A DNA stretch of 64,000 nucleotides from Streptosporangiales bacterium (GTDB taxonomy: Bacteria > Actinomycetota > Actinomycetes > Streptosporangiales > WHST01), in the NCBI GenBank assembly GCA_009379825.1, contig WHTA01000025.1, forward strand, positions 1 through 64,000. The letters run 5' to 3'. Below the pieces are notes generated by a model, which was not told the origin of the DNA, did no database searches, and saw only the letters and a program-made list of their open reading frames with translations. Below, piece after piece: positions 18,455-26,945 of the stretch. The position numbers and the translations under genes are program-made. The first letter of the stretch is position 1, and each line of letters begins with the position of its first letter.

Positions 18455-18469
18455 AGGAGAGTCCGACAC

Positions 18470-19234
18470 ATGGGAAGACCAGACAGCCGGAGCCGGCACG
18501 CCAGGTTCTGGGAGACGCACAAGGGGGCGGGTGGCCGGACTCGGCCTGACGATGCGATCGACAACGACACGAGCCTCGCCGACTTCATCGCCGGATGGGG
18601 CGGGATCAACGACGTCGAGTGGGTCACGGTGACGTATGCGGTGATCGGGTTGACGAATTTCGGTGAGCGACCTGGGCCGAGCGCACGTTTGGCCGAGGTC
18701 TTGGGTCCGTCGGTGAGCGAGGCCGAGGCGCTGGCGAAGCAGTGGAGCTGGCCGGGAACACGGGTCGAAGACGGGCTCATCTCCGTTGACGCCGAACGTG
18801 CAAAATCGGCTACCAGGCGCCACGTGCAGGTCGGTGACCGTCGGTTCGGCGTGACCGGTTGCGCGCCCGACATCTTGCAGTACGCGCCTCTGGTCCGCCC
18901 GTCCCTGCATCTGGAGGATACCTGCGCGGCGACCGGAACACCCATCCTGATCGTGTTCACCCCAAGTCGTGTCGAGCGTGTCGACCCCAGTAGCACCGTG
19001 TTGGTGATGCCCCACCCGCGGGAGCTTGTCCCGGCCGAGGCGGACGGCGCCGTCGAGGAGGTCGACGCCAATCTATGCGTGCAGATGCCCCTCTTCTCCT
19101 CTGCCGCGGCGGCTGCAGGATGGTTGGCTGATCATCCCGGCGGCCGTGTCTTTCCCATCAGGGAGGCGTGGGACCTGAGCCTATTTCGAGACTGGCGGGA
19201 CAGGATCTCGGCCCTCCTGAACCTCGACGACTGA
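18470..19234 (+). CDS. Alkylmercury-lyase (MerB) family protein
   Basis: The 254-residue protein carries the MerB active-site pattern: Cys131 and Asp134 (GCAPDILQ), Cys152 in DTCAATG and Cys203 in ANLCVQMPLF. These align with E. coli R831b MerB Cys96, Asp99, Cys117 and Cys159. The roughly 110-residue N-terminal region is longer and less recognisable than in classical MerB. AAGGAGAG precedes the ATG. Known MerB cleaves carbon-mercury bonds to release Hg(II) for MerA; activity here is inferred from residue conservation. It is the first of three MerB-family genes in the mercury region. Confidence 0.82.
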   Translation: MGRPDSRSRHARFWETHKGAGGRTRPDDAIDNDTSLADFIAGWGGINDVEWVTVTYAVIGLTNFGERPGPSARLAEVLGPSVSEAEALAKQWSWPGTRVEDGLISVDAERAKSATRRHVQVGDRRFGVTGCAPDILQYAPLVRPSLHLEDTCAATGTPILIVFTPSRVERVDPSSTVLVMPHPRELVPAEADGAVEEVDANLCVQMPLFSSAAAAAGWLADHPGGRVFPIREAWDLSLFRDWRDRISALLNLDD

Positions 19235-19311
19235 TCACAGACCCAGAGATCGTCAAGCGCGGATCGAGGCCGACTGGCCGGCGACCCCACACAGCTCCAA
19301 CGGAGGTACAC

Positions 19312-20025
19312 GTGTCAGCAAACACGGGGGCGAGGGCCGAGTTCGATCTCCCCCAGATCGACCGGCTCCTCACCACGACGCGCGCGGTGCGCCAGCGACT
19401 CGATCTCGCGCGTCCCGTTGAACCGGAGGTGATCCAGGAGTGCATCCGGATCGCCATCCAGGCGCCCACCGGGGGTGGGTACACCCAGCAGTGGCGCTGG
19501 CTGGTCGTCACCGACCCCGTCAAACGCGCCCGGCTGGCGGAACTCTATCGCGACACCATGCGGAAGAACGGACCGCCGTCCCGGCTCGAGGATGATCCTC
19601 GCGTGGCTCAGATCGCGAACGAGATGGGCACCACGCCCGAGCGAGTGGCGCGCAGCATCCACTCTGGGGTCCATTTCGCGGACCGGCTCCAGGACGTGCC
19701 CGTCCATGTGATTCCTTGCGTCCGCCGATCGCCATCGGACTCCGACACCTTCGAGGTGGCCACCATGTACGGTTCGATCCTTCCCGCCGTCTGGAGCTTC
19801 CAACTCGCGCTGCGTGCTCGGGGCCTGGGCACCGTGCTCACCACCATGCATCTGCCGCACGAACTAGAGGCTGCCGCGCTGCTCGACATTCCCGACGACG
19901 TCATCCAGGTCGGGCTGATCCCGGTGGCCTACTACACCGGCCGGGATTTCAGACCGGCGGTACGGCGCCCAGCCGAGGAGATCACCTACTGGAACACTTG
20001 GCAGGCCACCCGCAAAGATGGTTAG
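19312..20025 (+). CDS. Nitroreductase family protein
   Basis: The 237-residue protein is a flavin (FMN) nitroreductase: RAVRQRLDLARPVEPEVIQECIRIAIQAPTGG at the N-terminus gives the TRxxR-type FMN-binding start and the APT/S motif. FSQ-like AVWSFQLALRARGLGTVLTT and a C-terminal IPVAYYTGRDFRPAVRRP complete the fold. GTG 19312 has GGAGG eight bases upstream. It is probably an NAD(P)H-dependent reductase of xenobiotic or quinone substrates. It sits between two MerB-family genes, and a link to mercury resistance is only positional. Confidence 0.85.
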   Translation: MSANTGARAEFDLPQIDRLLTTTRAVRQRLDLARPVEPEVIQECIRIAIQAPTGGGYTQQWRWLVVTDPVKRARLAELYRDTMRKNGPPSRLEDDPRVAQIANEMGTTPERVARSIHSGVHFADRLQDVPVHVIPCVRRSPSDSDTFEVATMYGSILPAVWSFQLALRARGLGTVLTTMHLPHELEAAALLDIPDDVIQVGLIPVAYYTGRDFRPAVRRPAEEITYWNTWQATRKDG

Positions 20026-20089
20026 CAATACGTGGTGTGGTGCACGCCGGACGCCCTGGGGATCCCTCAGCGGACGGTCCCTGGTTGGG

Positions 20090-20338
20090 TTGACTCGGTA
20101 CCTGGGTGCCGGGGAGGGTGTGGTTCATCAAGCGCGCACAGGAGCGTGACTTCACGCCTCGACGAAGTGGAATCTCTGTTCGAGCTGATGGCCGGTGGAC
20201 CTGACGACTGCGACCAGGTCCGCCACCTCGCCCTCGGACGCATCGCTTGGCTGGACGCATGAATCGCCAACCTGCAAGCGATGCGGGACTCACCGGACCA
20301 GCTCGTTGGCACCTGCCACCGTCCCCGCGCGGCGCGCC
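20090..20338 (+). pseudogene. Degraded second copy of merR with its operator
   Basis: TTGACTCGGTACC near 20090 resembles the merR promoter/operator at 25998. It is fused directly to a sequence matching the middle and C-terminus of merR: FIKRAQE, then (after a shift) LDEVESLFELMAGGPDDCDQ and VRHLALGRIAWLD, then TGA where the intact gene has a sense codon. Similarity continues to about 20338 (QAMRDSPDQLVGTCH). The helix-turn-helix is deleted. The copy ends where an IS1182-type relic begins. Confidence 0.75.
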
Positions 20339-20560
20339 AGACGCGGCCACCTCCGCCGGCAGGCTCGGTCGCCCGGTCGAACTGGGGAACAGATCCTCGA
20401 ACAACGACGCCGGGAACCGCCCCGCGATGCTCGGCCAAGAATGCGAACACCGACCCCGCCGGAACCAGATGCCCGACCAGCGCGGCCGCGTCCATCGACT
20501 CACGATCAACCCGCGACGAACCCGGCCAACCAAGCTCAGCCCAGACCAACACGCTTCAGC
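20339..20560 (-). mobile_element. IS1182-type transposase N-terminal relic
   Basis: On the minus strand, two frames together read GHLVPAGSVFAFLAEHRG and then FPASLFEDLFPS with TGRPSLPAEVAAS. This is the N-terminal DUF772-type region of IS1182-family transposases. The frame shifts once in between, and the catalytic DDE region is absent. The relic abuts the degraded merR copy, implying that insertion or deletion by this element truncated it. Confidence 0.65.
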
Positions 20561-20566
20561 AGAGTC

Positions 20567-21265
20567 CTAGCCGGCTTCCATGAGACGCCCGAAGAGGTGC
20601 TCGGCGGCCTCGACCGCCTCGGGCTGGGTGAGGGTTTCTCCGCCGGTGCCAGGGTGGGCGCGGAGGTAGCTGGCGGCGGTGTCGGGGCCGGTGTGGAAGT
20701 TGATGTGCGGGCAGCTACAGTCCGCGGCCGCGGCCTCCGGGCCGGTGATATCAGCGCGGGCCAGGCCGGCGGCGAGCACGACGGTGGTGGCGGGCCGCCA
20801 GGTCCAGCGCCCGTTGTCGCGGGTCACGGTGATCGCCTCGCCGGTGATCGGGTCGGTGGAGGCAATCACCGCGTCGGCGCCGAGCATGCCGGGGATACCA
20901 AGGGCGTCCAGCGCGCACATCGCGTACACGTCGACGCCGGTGGCCAGGCGCACCCGATGCCGGGTCGCGGCGGCGGAGAACGGATACGCCGCGGTGACGG
21001 TCCCGGTGACCGGGTCGGCGGCGACCAGGTCCATGACGGTGAGCGCCTCCAAGCCCACGGCCCGGTCGATGCCGGCCGCTGCGGCGTGCCCGGCCACCAC
21101 CGCACGGTCCGGTGGTGCCCCGCGGGCCGCGAAGTCAGCCAGGATGCGCCGGTGCAGCTCCTGCACCGGCGCAGGGAGCACGGCGCGGCGTGCGGTGATC
21201 CCGCCTGCGGGTAGGCCCAGCCGGGCCAGCCGCTCGCCGATCGTAGGCACCGGCCGCGTGGTCAT
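20567..21265 (-). CDS. Alkylmercury-lyase (MerB) family protein, divergent
   Basis: The 232-residue protein has the winged-helix-like MerB N-terminal region and the catalytic pair Cys117 and Asp120 in MCALDALGIPG. A Cys pair (Cys173, Cys175 in DCSCPHINFH) sits at the position of MerB Cys159. The middle structural Cys found in the other two paralogues is replaced (STDPITG). GGAAGGAG lies upstream of the ATG at 21265. Family membership is clear; whether this paralogue cleaves organomercurials is uncertain. The 21266-21471 interval shows only a promoter-like stretch. Confidence 0.8.
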   Translation of the reverse strand: MTTRPVPTIGERLARLGLPAGGITARRAVLPAPVQELHRRILADFAARGAPPDRAVVAGHAAAAGIDRAVGLEALTVMDLVAADPVTGTVTAAYPFSAAATRHRVRLATGVDVYAMCALDALGIPGMLGADAVIASTDPITGEAITVTRDNGRWTWRPATTVVLAAGLARADITGPEAAAADCSCPHINFHTGPDTAASYLRAHPGTGGETLTQPEAVEAAEHLFGRLMEAG

Positions 21266-21471
21266 CCGCGGACTCCTTCCACGCCGGGTGCGCGGCTGTT
21301 CAACGGCGGGCAGATCTCGCGCCGCGCGGTCGCAGATGGTGGCCATGGTCGCCGGCCGCGCCTGGCGAGCGAGCCCGTGGTGTGCATGCCTGCAGTGTCA
21401 ACCCCGTACGCAGTGCGGGGTCAAGTCACCGACGCCTGTCGGGACCTGTGGTGATGCCCGCACCTCGGGTG

Positions 21472-22125
21472 TCAGCAACATGGGGTTGGTGCAGCAGTGT
21501 CGAGCAGCCCGTCGATCAACGGCCGACCCAGCCGATACGCGTCGGCGACCGGGAGCACGGTCATCCCCGGATGCTTGGCCACCCAGTCCCCGGCCGCTGC
21601 TGCGGTGGCGAAGAAGTGCACCTGGTTGCAGAATGCGGCCCGCACCGAGTCGCACCGCTGCTCGGGGACGACGAGGGAGACCACCGCGGTGGCCGGGTCG
21701 AGGCGGGTGATCCCGGCTGTCGGGTCCACGGTGAGTCGGACGGGTGCGCCGGTGGCGTGACACGGCGACTCGATGTCGGCGGGCTGGTCGATGATCGCGG
21801 GGAAGATGAGGGTGTCCAGGGCGCACCAGGTGTAGAGCGGGTGACCGGCGACGGTGAACCGGTGTGGGGTGGGCGGCAGGGTGATGCCGTAGCCGATGAT
21901 GCGGCCGGCGTGGTCGTACTCGGTGTCGGGCCAGCCTGCGACGGCCTGCCGCACCTCGGCGGGCGGTCGACCGGCGGCGGTGGCCAGGTCGTCGAGGGCG
22001 ACGGGTGCGCCGCGGGCCAGCAGCCGTAGCAGCGGCCGGTAGAGCCCGGGTACCGTGCGGGCGCCGCTGACCTGTGCCACTGCGACCGCGATCTGCTCGG
22101 CCAACTGGTCGAGGTTCTCAGCCAC
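21472..22125 (-). CDS. merB: Organomercurial lyase MerB
   Basis: The 217-residue protein is a standard-length MerB. Catalytic residues are Cys101 and Asp104 (WCALDTLIFPA), structural Cys122 (SPCHATGAPV) and catalytic Cys156 (AAFCNQVHFF). It cleaves carbon-mercury bonds by protonolysis and passes Hg(II) to MerA. It starts at GTG 22125 behind AAAGGAGG. It lies 33 bases downstream of merA in the same direction, so the two are surely co-transcribed. The C-terminal CC may assist metal transfer. Confidence 0.93.
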   Translation of the reverse strand: MAENLDQLAEQIAVAVAQVSGARTVPGLYRPLLRLLARGAPVALDDLATAAGRPPAEVRQAVAGWPDTEYDHAGRIIGYGITLPPTPHRFTVAGHPLYTWCALDTLIFPAIIDQPADIESPCHATGAPVRLTVDPTAGITRLDPATAVVSLVVPEQRCDSVRAAFCNQVHFFATAAAAGDWVAKHPGMTVLPVADAYRLGRPLIDGLLDTAAPTPCC

Positions 22126-22158
22126 GACGGGCCTCCTTTCAGGTAACGGGATGGGTGG

Positions 22159-23601
22159 TCAGGAGGCGCAGCAGGACAGTTTCGCGACGTCGCGGGTGAA
22201 GGTCTGCGCGGCGAGTTTGAGTCCTTCGGCCATGGTCAGGTACGGCGACCACAGCTCGGCGACCTGGCTGGTGGTCATCTGGTTGGCGATCACGTATACG
22301 CCGGCGGCGATCACCTCCCCGGCGGCCGCGGCGATCGCGGAGATGCCGACGATCCGGCCGGTGCCTTGTTCGGCGACGATCTTGATCAGGCCGCGGGTGT
22401 CGCGGTTGACCAGCGCGCGGGGCACGTATTCCAGTGGCAGTACCCGGAATTCACAGGCCAGGCTCTGCTCGATGGCTTGGGCGTCGGTCAGGCCGACCGC
22501 GGCGATGTTGGGGGTGGTGAAGGTGACCCGCGGCAGGTGGTGGTAGTCCAGGGTGCGGCCGGCGTGGTCGAAGGCGTTGTCGGCGACCAGGCTGCCGTGC
22601 GCGCCGGCGATGTAGACGAACTGCGGGTGGCCGGTGACGTCGCCGGCCGCCCAGATCCGCGGGTTATGCGTGCGCAGGTGCTCGTCGACGACCACCTCAC
22701 CGCGCGGCCCGGTCTTCACCCCCACCGTGTCCAGGTCGAGCCCGGCAGTGACCGGGCGGCGCCCGGTGGCCACCAGCAGCTGCTCGGCCCGCGCCGTCAC
22801 GGCACCGTCGTTGTCGGTGTCGGCGGTGGTGCCGGTGAGGGTGTAGCCGGACTCGTCGCGCTCGACCGCGGTGAGGTTCGTGGCAGTGTGCACGGTGATG
22901 CCCTCGTCGGCGAACACCCCGGCGATCACGTCGCTGATCTCGGGCTCCTCCAGGGGTGCCAGCCGGTCGAGCACCTCGACCACGGTGACCTGGGTGCCGA
23001 GCCGGGCGAACAGCTGCGCCATCTCCAATCCGATGTAGTTCCCGCCCACGACGACCAGGGATGCCGGCAGCGCGTCGAGTTCCAGTGCGGTGGTGGAGGT
23101 CAGGTAACCGGCATCGGCCAGCCCCGGGATGGGTGGCGCGGTCGGGGTGGAGCCGGTGGCGATCAGGTAGTGCTCAGCCTCCAGCCGCTGCGTCGACCCG
23201 TCGTCGAGGCTGATCTCGAGCGCGGGGCCGTCGGTGAACCGGGCCCGGCCGGTCAGGATCGGCCAGTCGTACTCGGCGGCCAGGTCGACGTACTTGTCCG
23301 CGCGCAGTTGCTCGACCAGGCCGGCCTTACCGGCGATCAGCGTCGCCATGTCCACCGGACCTGCCTCGGTGCGGATCCCGGGGAACGCCTGCCGATCGGC
23401 GACGTGGCGGGCCTCGGCGGCGGCCAGCAGTGCCTTGGACGGCACACAGCCGGTGTTCACACACGTCCCGCCGACGGTGCCCTGTTCGATCATCACCACC
23501 GTCTTGTCCTTGCGGCGGGCGGCGATCGCCGCGGCGAACGCGGCGCCGCCGGAGCCGATGACCGCGAGGTCGGCGTGGACCGTCTCGTGCTGCTGAACCA
23601 C
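22159..23601 (-). CDS. merA: Mercuric reductase MerA
   Basis: The 480-residue flavoprotein reduces Hg(II) to volatile Hg(0) using NADPH. Visible features are the FAD site GSGGAAFAAA (about 16-25), the redox-active pair Cys47 and Cys52 (GGTCVNTGCVPSK), the NADPH fold VVVGGNYIGLE, the second FAD motif WAAGDV, and the C-terminal Hg-delivering Cys477-Cys478 (KLSCCAS). The N-terminal NmerA metallochaperone domain is absent, as in many actinobacteria. It starts at GTG 23599-23601, divergent from the ArsR-type regulator, with a shared operator region of about 93 bases. Confidence 0.96.
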   Translation of the reverse strand: MVQQHETVHADLAVIGSGGAAFAAAIAARRKDKTVVMIEQGTVGGTCVNTGCVPSKALLAAAEARHVADRQAFPGIRTEAGPVDMATLIAGKAGLVEQLRADKYVDLAAEYDWPILTGRARFTDGPALEISLDDGSTQRLEAEHYLIATGSTPTAPPIPGLADAGYLTSTTALELDALPASLVVVGGNYIGLEMAQLFARLGTQVTVVEVLDRLAPLEEPEISDVIAGVFADEGITVHTATNLTAVERDESGYTLTGTTADTDNDGAVTARAEQLLVATGRRPVTAGLDLDTVGVKTGPRGEVVVDEHLRTHNPRIWAAGDVTGHPQFVYIAGAHGSLVADNAFDHAGRTLDYHHLPRVTFTTPNIAAVGLTDAQAIEQSLACEFRVLPLEYVPRALVNRDTRGLIKIVAEQGTGRIVGISAIAAAAGEVIAAGVYVIANQMTTSQVAELWSPYLTMAEGLKLAAQTFTRDVAKLSCCAS

Positions 23602-23622
23602 TTCGCCCCCAGATTCGTGTGT

Positions 23623-23653
23623 ACGGATACGCGCACACTACACTAGTATTCGT
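23623..23653. promoter_or_regulatory. Operator-like inverted repeat between merA and the ArsR gene
   Basis: ACGGATAC at 23623-23630 and GTATTCGT at 23646-23653 form an inverted repeat with one mismatch and a 15-base spacer, in the divergent promoter region. It is a likely binding site for the adjacent ArsR-type regulator. Confidence 0.5.
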
Positions 23654-23694
23654 TCATCCGGATACATCTCTAATCCGGCGGGGAGGTCGTACAC

Positions 23695-24087
23695 ATGGCA
23701 CCGTCACGGGCACGCTCGGCTGGGCTCCTGCCGGTTGAGGCGAACGGGGTGGAGGTGGTCGCGAAGTTCTTCCGCGCCCTCGGCGACCCCGCCCGACTGC
23801 GGCTGCTGGAGTTCCTCGCCGACGACGAGCACACCGTCAGCGACTGCGTCGCCCACATCGGCCTGTCCCAGGGCCGAGTGTCGACCCACCTGGCCTGTCT
23901 GGCGGACTGCGGCTATGTGCAGGTCCGCCGCGAGGGCCGCTACGCGCACTACCGGGTCGCCGACCCGCGTGTGGCCGAGCTGGTGCTGTTGGCCCGGTCG
24001 CTGGCCGCGGACAACGCCGCCGCGCTGGCCGACTGCATGCGCATCGACACCCCCCAGGCAACGACCCGGAAGGGAGCACGCCGATGA
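23695..24087 (+). CDS. ArsR/SmtB-family mercury-responsive repressor
   Basis: The 130-residue protein is a winged-helix ArsR regulator: FFRALGDPARLRLLEFL, then LSQGRVSTHLACLADCGYVQVRREGRYAHYRV. Candidate metal thiols are Cys51, Cys68, Cys72 and Cys114. In Streptomyces lividans the mer operon is controlled by an ArsR-type protein rather than a MerR-type one, which this arrangement matches. ATG 23695 follows GGGGAGG. The stop overlaps the next gene (ATGA). It probably represses both merA-merB and its own operon until Hg(II) binds. Confidence 0.88.
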   Translation: MAPSRARSAGLLPVEANGVEVVAKFFRALGDPARLRLLEFLADDEHTVSDCVAHIGLSQGRVSTHLACLADCGYVQVRREGRYAHYRVADPRVAELVLLARSLAADNAAALADCMRIDTPQATTRKGARR

Positions 24088-24389
24088 GCAAGTCCTCGGG
24101 CGGGCCCGGCTGGCTCGGGGGTATCGGGCTGGCCGCGGCGATGGTGCTCTGCTGCGCCGTCCCGCTGCTCATCGCCGGCGGCGCGCTCGGCGTCCTCGGC
24201 GGACTGCTGCGCAGCTGGTGGCTGATCGGGCTCGCGGCCGTGCTCGTCGTCGGCGTCATCGCGTGGCGGGTGCGTCGGAGTACCACACGCGGACAGGCCG
24301 GAGATGACTGTTGCCCACCGCAGCGGTCTGATCCCCGAACCGACGTCGACGCTTCGCAGTTCCCCACCGGCTACCGCAAGGAGAACTGA
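24084..24389 (+). CDS. MerT-like mercury transport membrane protein
   Basis: The 101-residue protein has two membrane helices (about 10-35 and 40-60). A vicinal Cys pair lies in the first helix (AAMVLCCAVPLL), the hallmark of MerT/MerF-type Hg(II) uptake proteins, and a second pair sits in the C-terminal tail (GDDCCPPQ). It overlaps the ArsR-type gene by four bases. It would bring Hg(II) across the membrane directly to MerA. Assignment to the mer transporter superfamily is by Cys pattern and context. Confidence 0.82.
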   Translation: MSKSSGGPGWLGGIGLAAAMVLCCAVPLLIAGGALGVLGGLLRSWWLIGLAAVLVVGVIAWRVRRSTTRGQAGDDCCPPQRSDPRTDVDASQFPTGYRKEN

Positions 24390-24390
24390 C

Positions 24391-24987
24391 GTGTCCCCAC
24401 GCTCGACCCACACCCCGCACGCGACCCGCAGCTCGACCGTGCCGTGGCTGCGGCGCTGGTGGCTACCGCTGTCCCTGGCCGTCGTCGGCGTGCTCGCCCT
24501 GGGCGCGATCGTCTACGCCGCCACCGCACCAGCAGATACGCCTGTCACCAGCGCACGCACGTCAGGCAAGGACGCTGCGACGCAGTCGGTACGGGCCGCC
24601 ACGCTCGACGGCAAACAGGCCACGATCCCGGCTGCCGGTAAGCCCACCGTCGCGTACTTCTACGCGGTCGGCTGTCCCAGCTGTGCGGAGGCGCTGGACA
24701 ACATCGCCGCCAGTCGCGAGAGCGCCCCGGCGGGCACCGTGTATCAGGTGGTGAACATCAGCCCCACCGACAGCCCCCGCGTGATCCGTAGCTTCCTCGC
24801 CGGCACGAACACCACAGGGGTCACCTTGTTGCGGGACAGCGGCGACCAGCAGCTGTCCGCGACCTTCGACGTCAAGGTGCTGGGAACTACGGTGGTGTTC
24901 GACTCCGCCGGCCGGGAGGTCTGGCGTGGCGTCGACCCGTCGGCCGCCGCGTTGAAGGCGGCGTTGGCCAAGGCCGACCGCCAGTGA
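24391..24987 (+). CDS. Membrane-anchored thioredoxin-fold protein of the mer operon
   Basis: The 198-residue protein (GTG 24391 after AAGGAG) has a cytoplasmic N-terminus, one membrane helix (about 28-48) and an extracytoplasmic thioredoxin-like domain with the CxxC site VGCPSCAEAL. Later segments LLRDSGDQQLSATFDVKVLGTTVVF and AGREVWRG are typical of TlpA/DsbE-like folds. In mer operons of high-GC Gram-positives, such proteins occupy the MerP position. A role as Hg(II)-binding or thiol carrier is inferred. The stop overlaps the CcdA-like gene (GTGA), suggesting the pair work together. Confidence 0.8.
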   Translation: MSPRSTHTPHATRSSTVPWLRRWWLPLSLAVVGVLALGAIVYAATAPADTPVTSARTSGKDAATQSVRAATLDGKQATIPAAGKPTVAYFYAVGCPSCAEALDNIAASRESAPAGTVYQVVNISPTDSPRVIRSFLAGTNTTGVTLLRDSGDQQLSATFDVKVLGTTVVFDSAGREVWRGVDPSAAALKAALAKADRQ

Positions 24988-25974
24988 CCGGGCTGCTCGC
25001 GCTGGCGTTCGGCGCCGGGCTGCTCGCCCCGATCAACCCGTGCGGGTTCGGGCTGTTGCCCGCGGTGTTGACCGCCACCACCAGCCGCGCCAGCACCATC
25101 CACGGCACCCGGCCCGGCACCGCGCCCGGCCTGGCCGGCCGGCTGGCCGCCGGGTTGCGTGCCGGCTCGCCCTGACGATCGGGTTCACCGGACCTTCACC
25201 ACCATCGGCCTGCTGCTGGCGGTGGGTATCCGTGCCCTGGTCACCGTCATCCCCTGGTTGGCCGCCATGCTCGGCGGGGTTCTGGTCGTGGTCGGGGTAG
25301 CGTTGCTGGCTGGCGGACATCTGCCGGTGCGGCTGCCCAGTCCCCACCCCAACACCATCCGCCGCGGTAGCACCCGGCGGATGGTCGCGTTCGGCGCCGG
25401 CTACGCCATCGCCTCCGCGTCCTGCACCCTTGCCGTGCTGCTCGCCGTGGTCAGCCAAGCCACCGCCACCACCGGCGTCGGGATGCTCGCCGTGTTCGCC
25501 GCCTACGCCGCCGGGTCCGCGGTCTTGCTACTCGCCCTTGCGGTGCTCGCCGCCGCGGCCGCGACCGCGCTCACCCGCCTGCTGCGCCGCCTGGCCCGCT
25601 ACGCCTCCCGCCTCGCCGGTGGGCTGCTCGCCGTCAGCGGCGGCTACCTCCTCTACTACTGGCTGCCGCCGCTGCTCGGCGGCACCCGCCCCTCCGGCGG
25701 CAGCCGTCTCGCGGTCCTCGCCGGCCGGGCCGCGACCTGGATCACCACCCACCAGGCCATCGTCCTGCTCATCGCCACCGGTCTCATCCTCACCAGCACC
25801 GCGATCGCCGTCGCCTCCCGCCGCCGGACGGGCGCGCCCACGACCACGCTCGAGACGAGGCCCGAGACCGGGTCGGACGCCGACTGCTGTCCACCTTCGG
25901 CGTCCCCACACATCCGCGAGGACGCCGACAACAGCGCCCATGGTGCCCGTGGTCCCCACGACAGCATCCACTGA
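24984..25974 (+). pseudogene. CcdA-like transporter of the mer operon, frameshifted
   Basis: The first segment (GTG 24984) gives LLALAFGAGLLAPINPCGFG, the first CcdA-like helix with its Cys. The frame ends at 25175. The remainder is in another frame: TFTTIGLLLAVGIRALVTVI, then GAGYAIASASCTLAVLLAV with the second conserved Cys, six more helices and a cytoplasmic tail with DCCPP. A short bridge (LALTIGFTG) is in the third frame, so two single-base deletions near 25166 and 25187 explain everything. An intact gene would encode a roughly 330-residue thiol-electron or metal transporter partnering the thioredoxin-like protein. Confidence 0.75.
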
Positions 25975-25997
25975 CATCGGCGGCGGCCGGCTCCGGC

Positions 25998-26029
25998 TTG
26001 ACCCGGTACCTAGATACCGGGTTTAGCGT
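25998..26029 (+). promoter_or_regulatory. merR promoter/operator
   Basis: TTGACC (25998-26003) starts a MerR-style promoter. The perfect dyad CCCGGTA-CCTAGA-TACCGGG (26002-26021) lies between it and a TTTAGC/TAGCGT -10 candidate, giving an 18-20 base spacer as expected for MerR-twisted promoters. The start codon follows within a few bases, so the transcript is probably leaderless. Confidence 0.65.
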
Positions 26030-26030
26030 G

Positions 26031-26477
26031 ATGGACATGCGTACCGGAGAGGTCGCCGCCGCAGCGAACGTGAACATCCAGACCCTGCGCTACTACGAGC
26101 GCCGCGGACTCCTCCTGGAGCCACCGCGGCGCACCTCCGGATACCGGACCTACGGGCCAGACGCGGTAGGGATCGTGCGATTCATCAAACGCGCCCAGGA
26201 ACTCGGGTTCAGCCTCGACGACATCGAGTCCCTGTTCGACCTGATGGCCGGCGGACCCGACGACTGCGACCAGGTCCGCCACCTCGCCCTCGACCGCATC
26301 ACGCAACTGGACACGCGCATCGCCGACCTGCAGGCCATGCGCGACTCACTGGACCGGCTCGTCGCCACCTGCCACCTGCCCCGCGCCGAGCGGCACTGCC
26401 CCCTGCTCCGCGCGCTGGGCTGCGACCCCAACCACTGCGAAGCCACCGCGACGACCGCGACGGCCACCGACGCCTGA
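26031..26477 (+). CDS. merR: MerR-family Hg(II)-responsive regulator
   Basis: The 148-residue protein begins with the MerR helix-turn-helix (GEVAAAANVNIQTLRYYERRGLL). A coiled-coil dimerisation helix follows, with the three Hg-binding cysteines Cys79, Cys114 and Cys123. Their spacings of 35 and 9 equal those of Tn501 MerR (82, 117, 126), which strongly supports Hg(II) sensing. Two more Cys lie in the tail (CDPNHC). The start is ATG 26031 (GTG 26028 or ATG 26037 possible). It coexists with an ArsR-type mer regulator 2 kb upstream, which is unusual redundancy. A degraded copy lies at 20090. Confidence 0.9.
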   Translation: MDMRTGEVAAAANVNIQTLRYYERRGLLLEPPRRTSGYRTYGPDAVGIVRFIKRAQELGFSLDDIESLFDLMAGGPDDCDQVRHLALDRITQLDTRIADLQAMRDSLDRLVATCHLPRAERHCPLLRALGCDPNHCEATATTATATDA

Positions 26478-26540
26478 ACAGCCTCCGCACTGCGCCACTA
26501 CCCCGCTCGGCCAGCAGCACCCGGGCATCCGGGAGGCGAG

Positions 26541-26945
26541 TCACCCCCCTGCGGCACCGCCAGACGTGACACGAAGTGGCCGGTAGCCGTCGGTGTCGAG
26601 CTTGGGGCGAGCTCGCCGTCGATGTCGACGGCGTGGGTGCCGTAGAAGTGGACGTTCTCGTGATGGATTGGCCAGATGTGCGCGAGCACCTCGTCGTCGA
26701 TGGGTCGGCCGGTGCGGCGGAGCGCGGCGACGGCGAGGCCGTGGTACTCGGTGGTCCAAGTGACGATCGCGTTCGTTGCCAGTGTCAGGCACCACATCTG
26801 CTCGCTCTGCTGCTCCAGGTGCCGGCGGCGGATGGCGCCCTCGCCGGCGTAGGCGAGCGACCGGCGCAGGGCGTGGAGGTTCTCGCCCTTGTTCAGCTGC
26901 CGGGCGATCCGCCGGCGATCGGTTTCGTCGGCGAGGTAGCGAGCG
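26541..26945 (-). mobile_element. Tn3-family transposase (TnpA) C-terminal relic
   Basis: The minus strand reads [20 protein letters not shown], then [16 protein letters not shown] and [18 protein letters not shown], finishing with DDEVLAHIWP. This is the conserved C-terminal end of Tn3-family transposases. A frameshift near 26590 is needed to reach the natural end (KLDTDGYRPLR, stop at 26541). The N-terminal 80 percent is missing, cut off near 26945 where an unrelated membrane-protein tail begins on the other strand. It marks the right border of the mercury block and suggests that the block arrived on a Tn3-type transposon. Confidence 0.8.
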
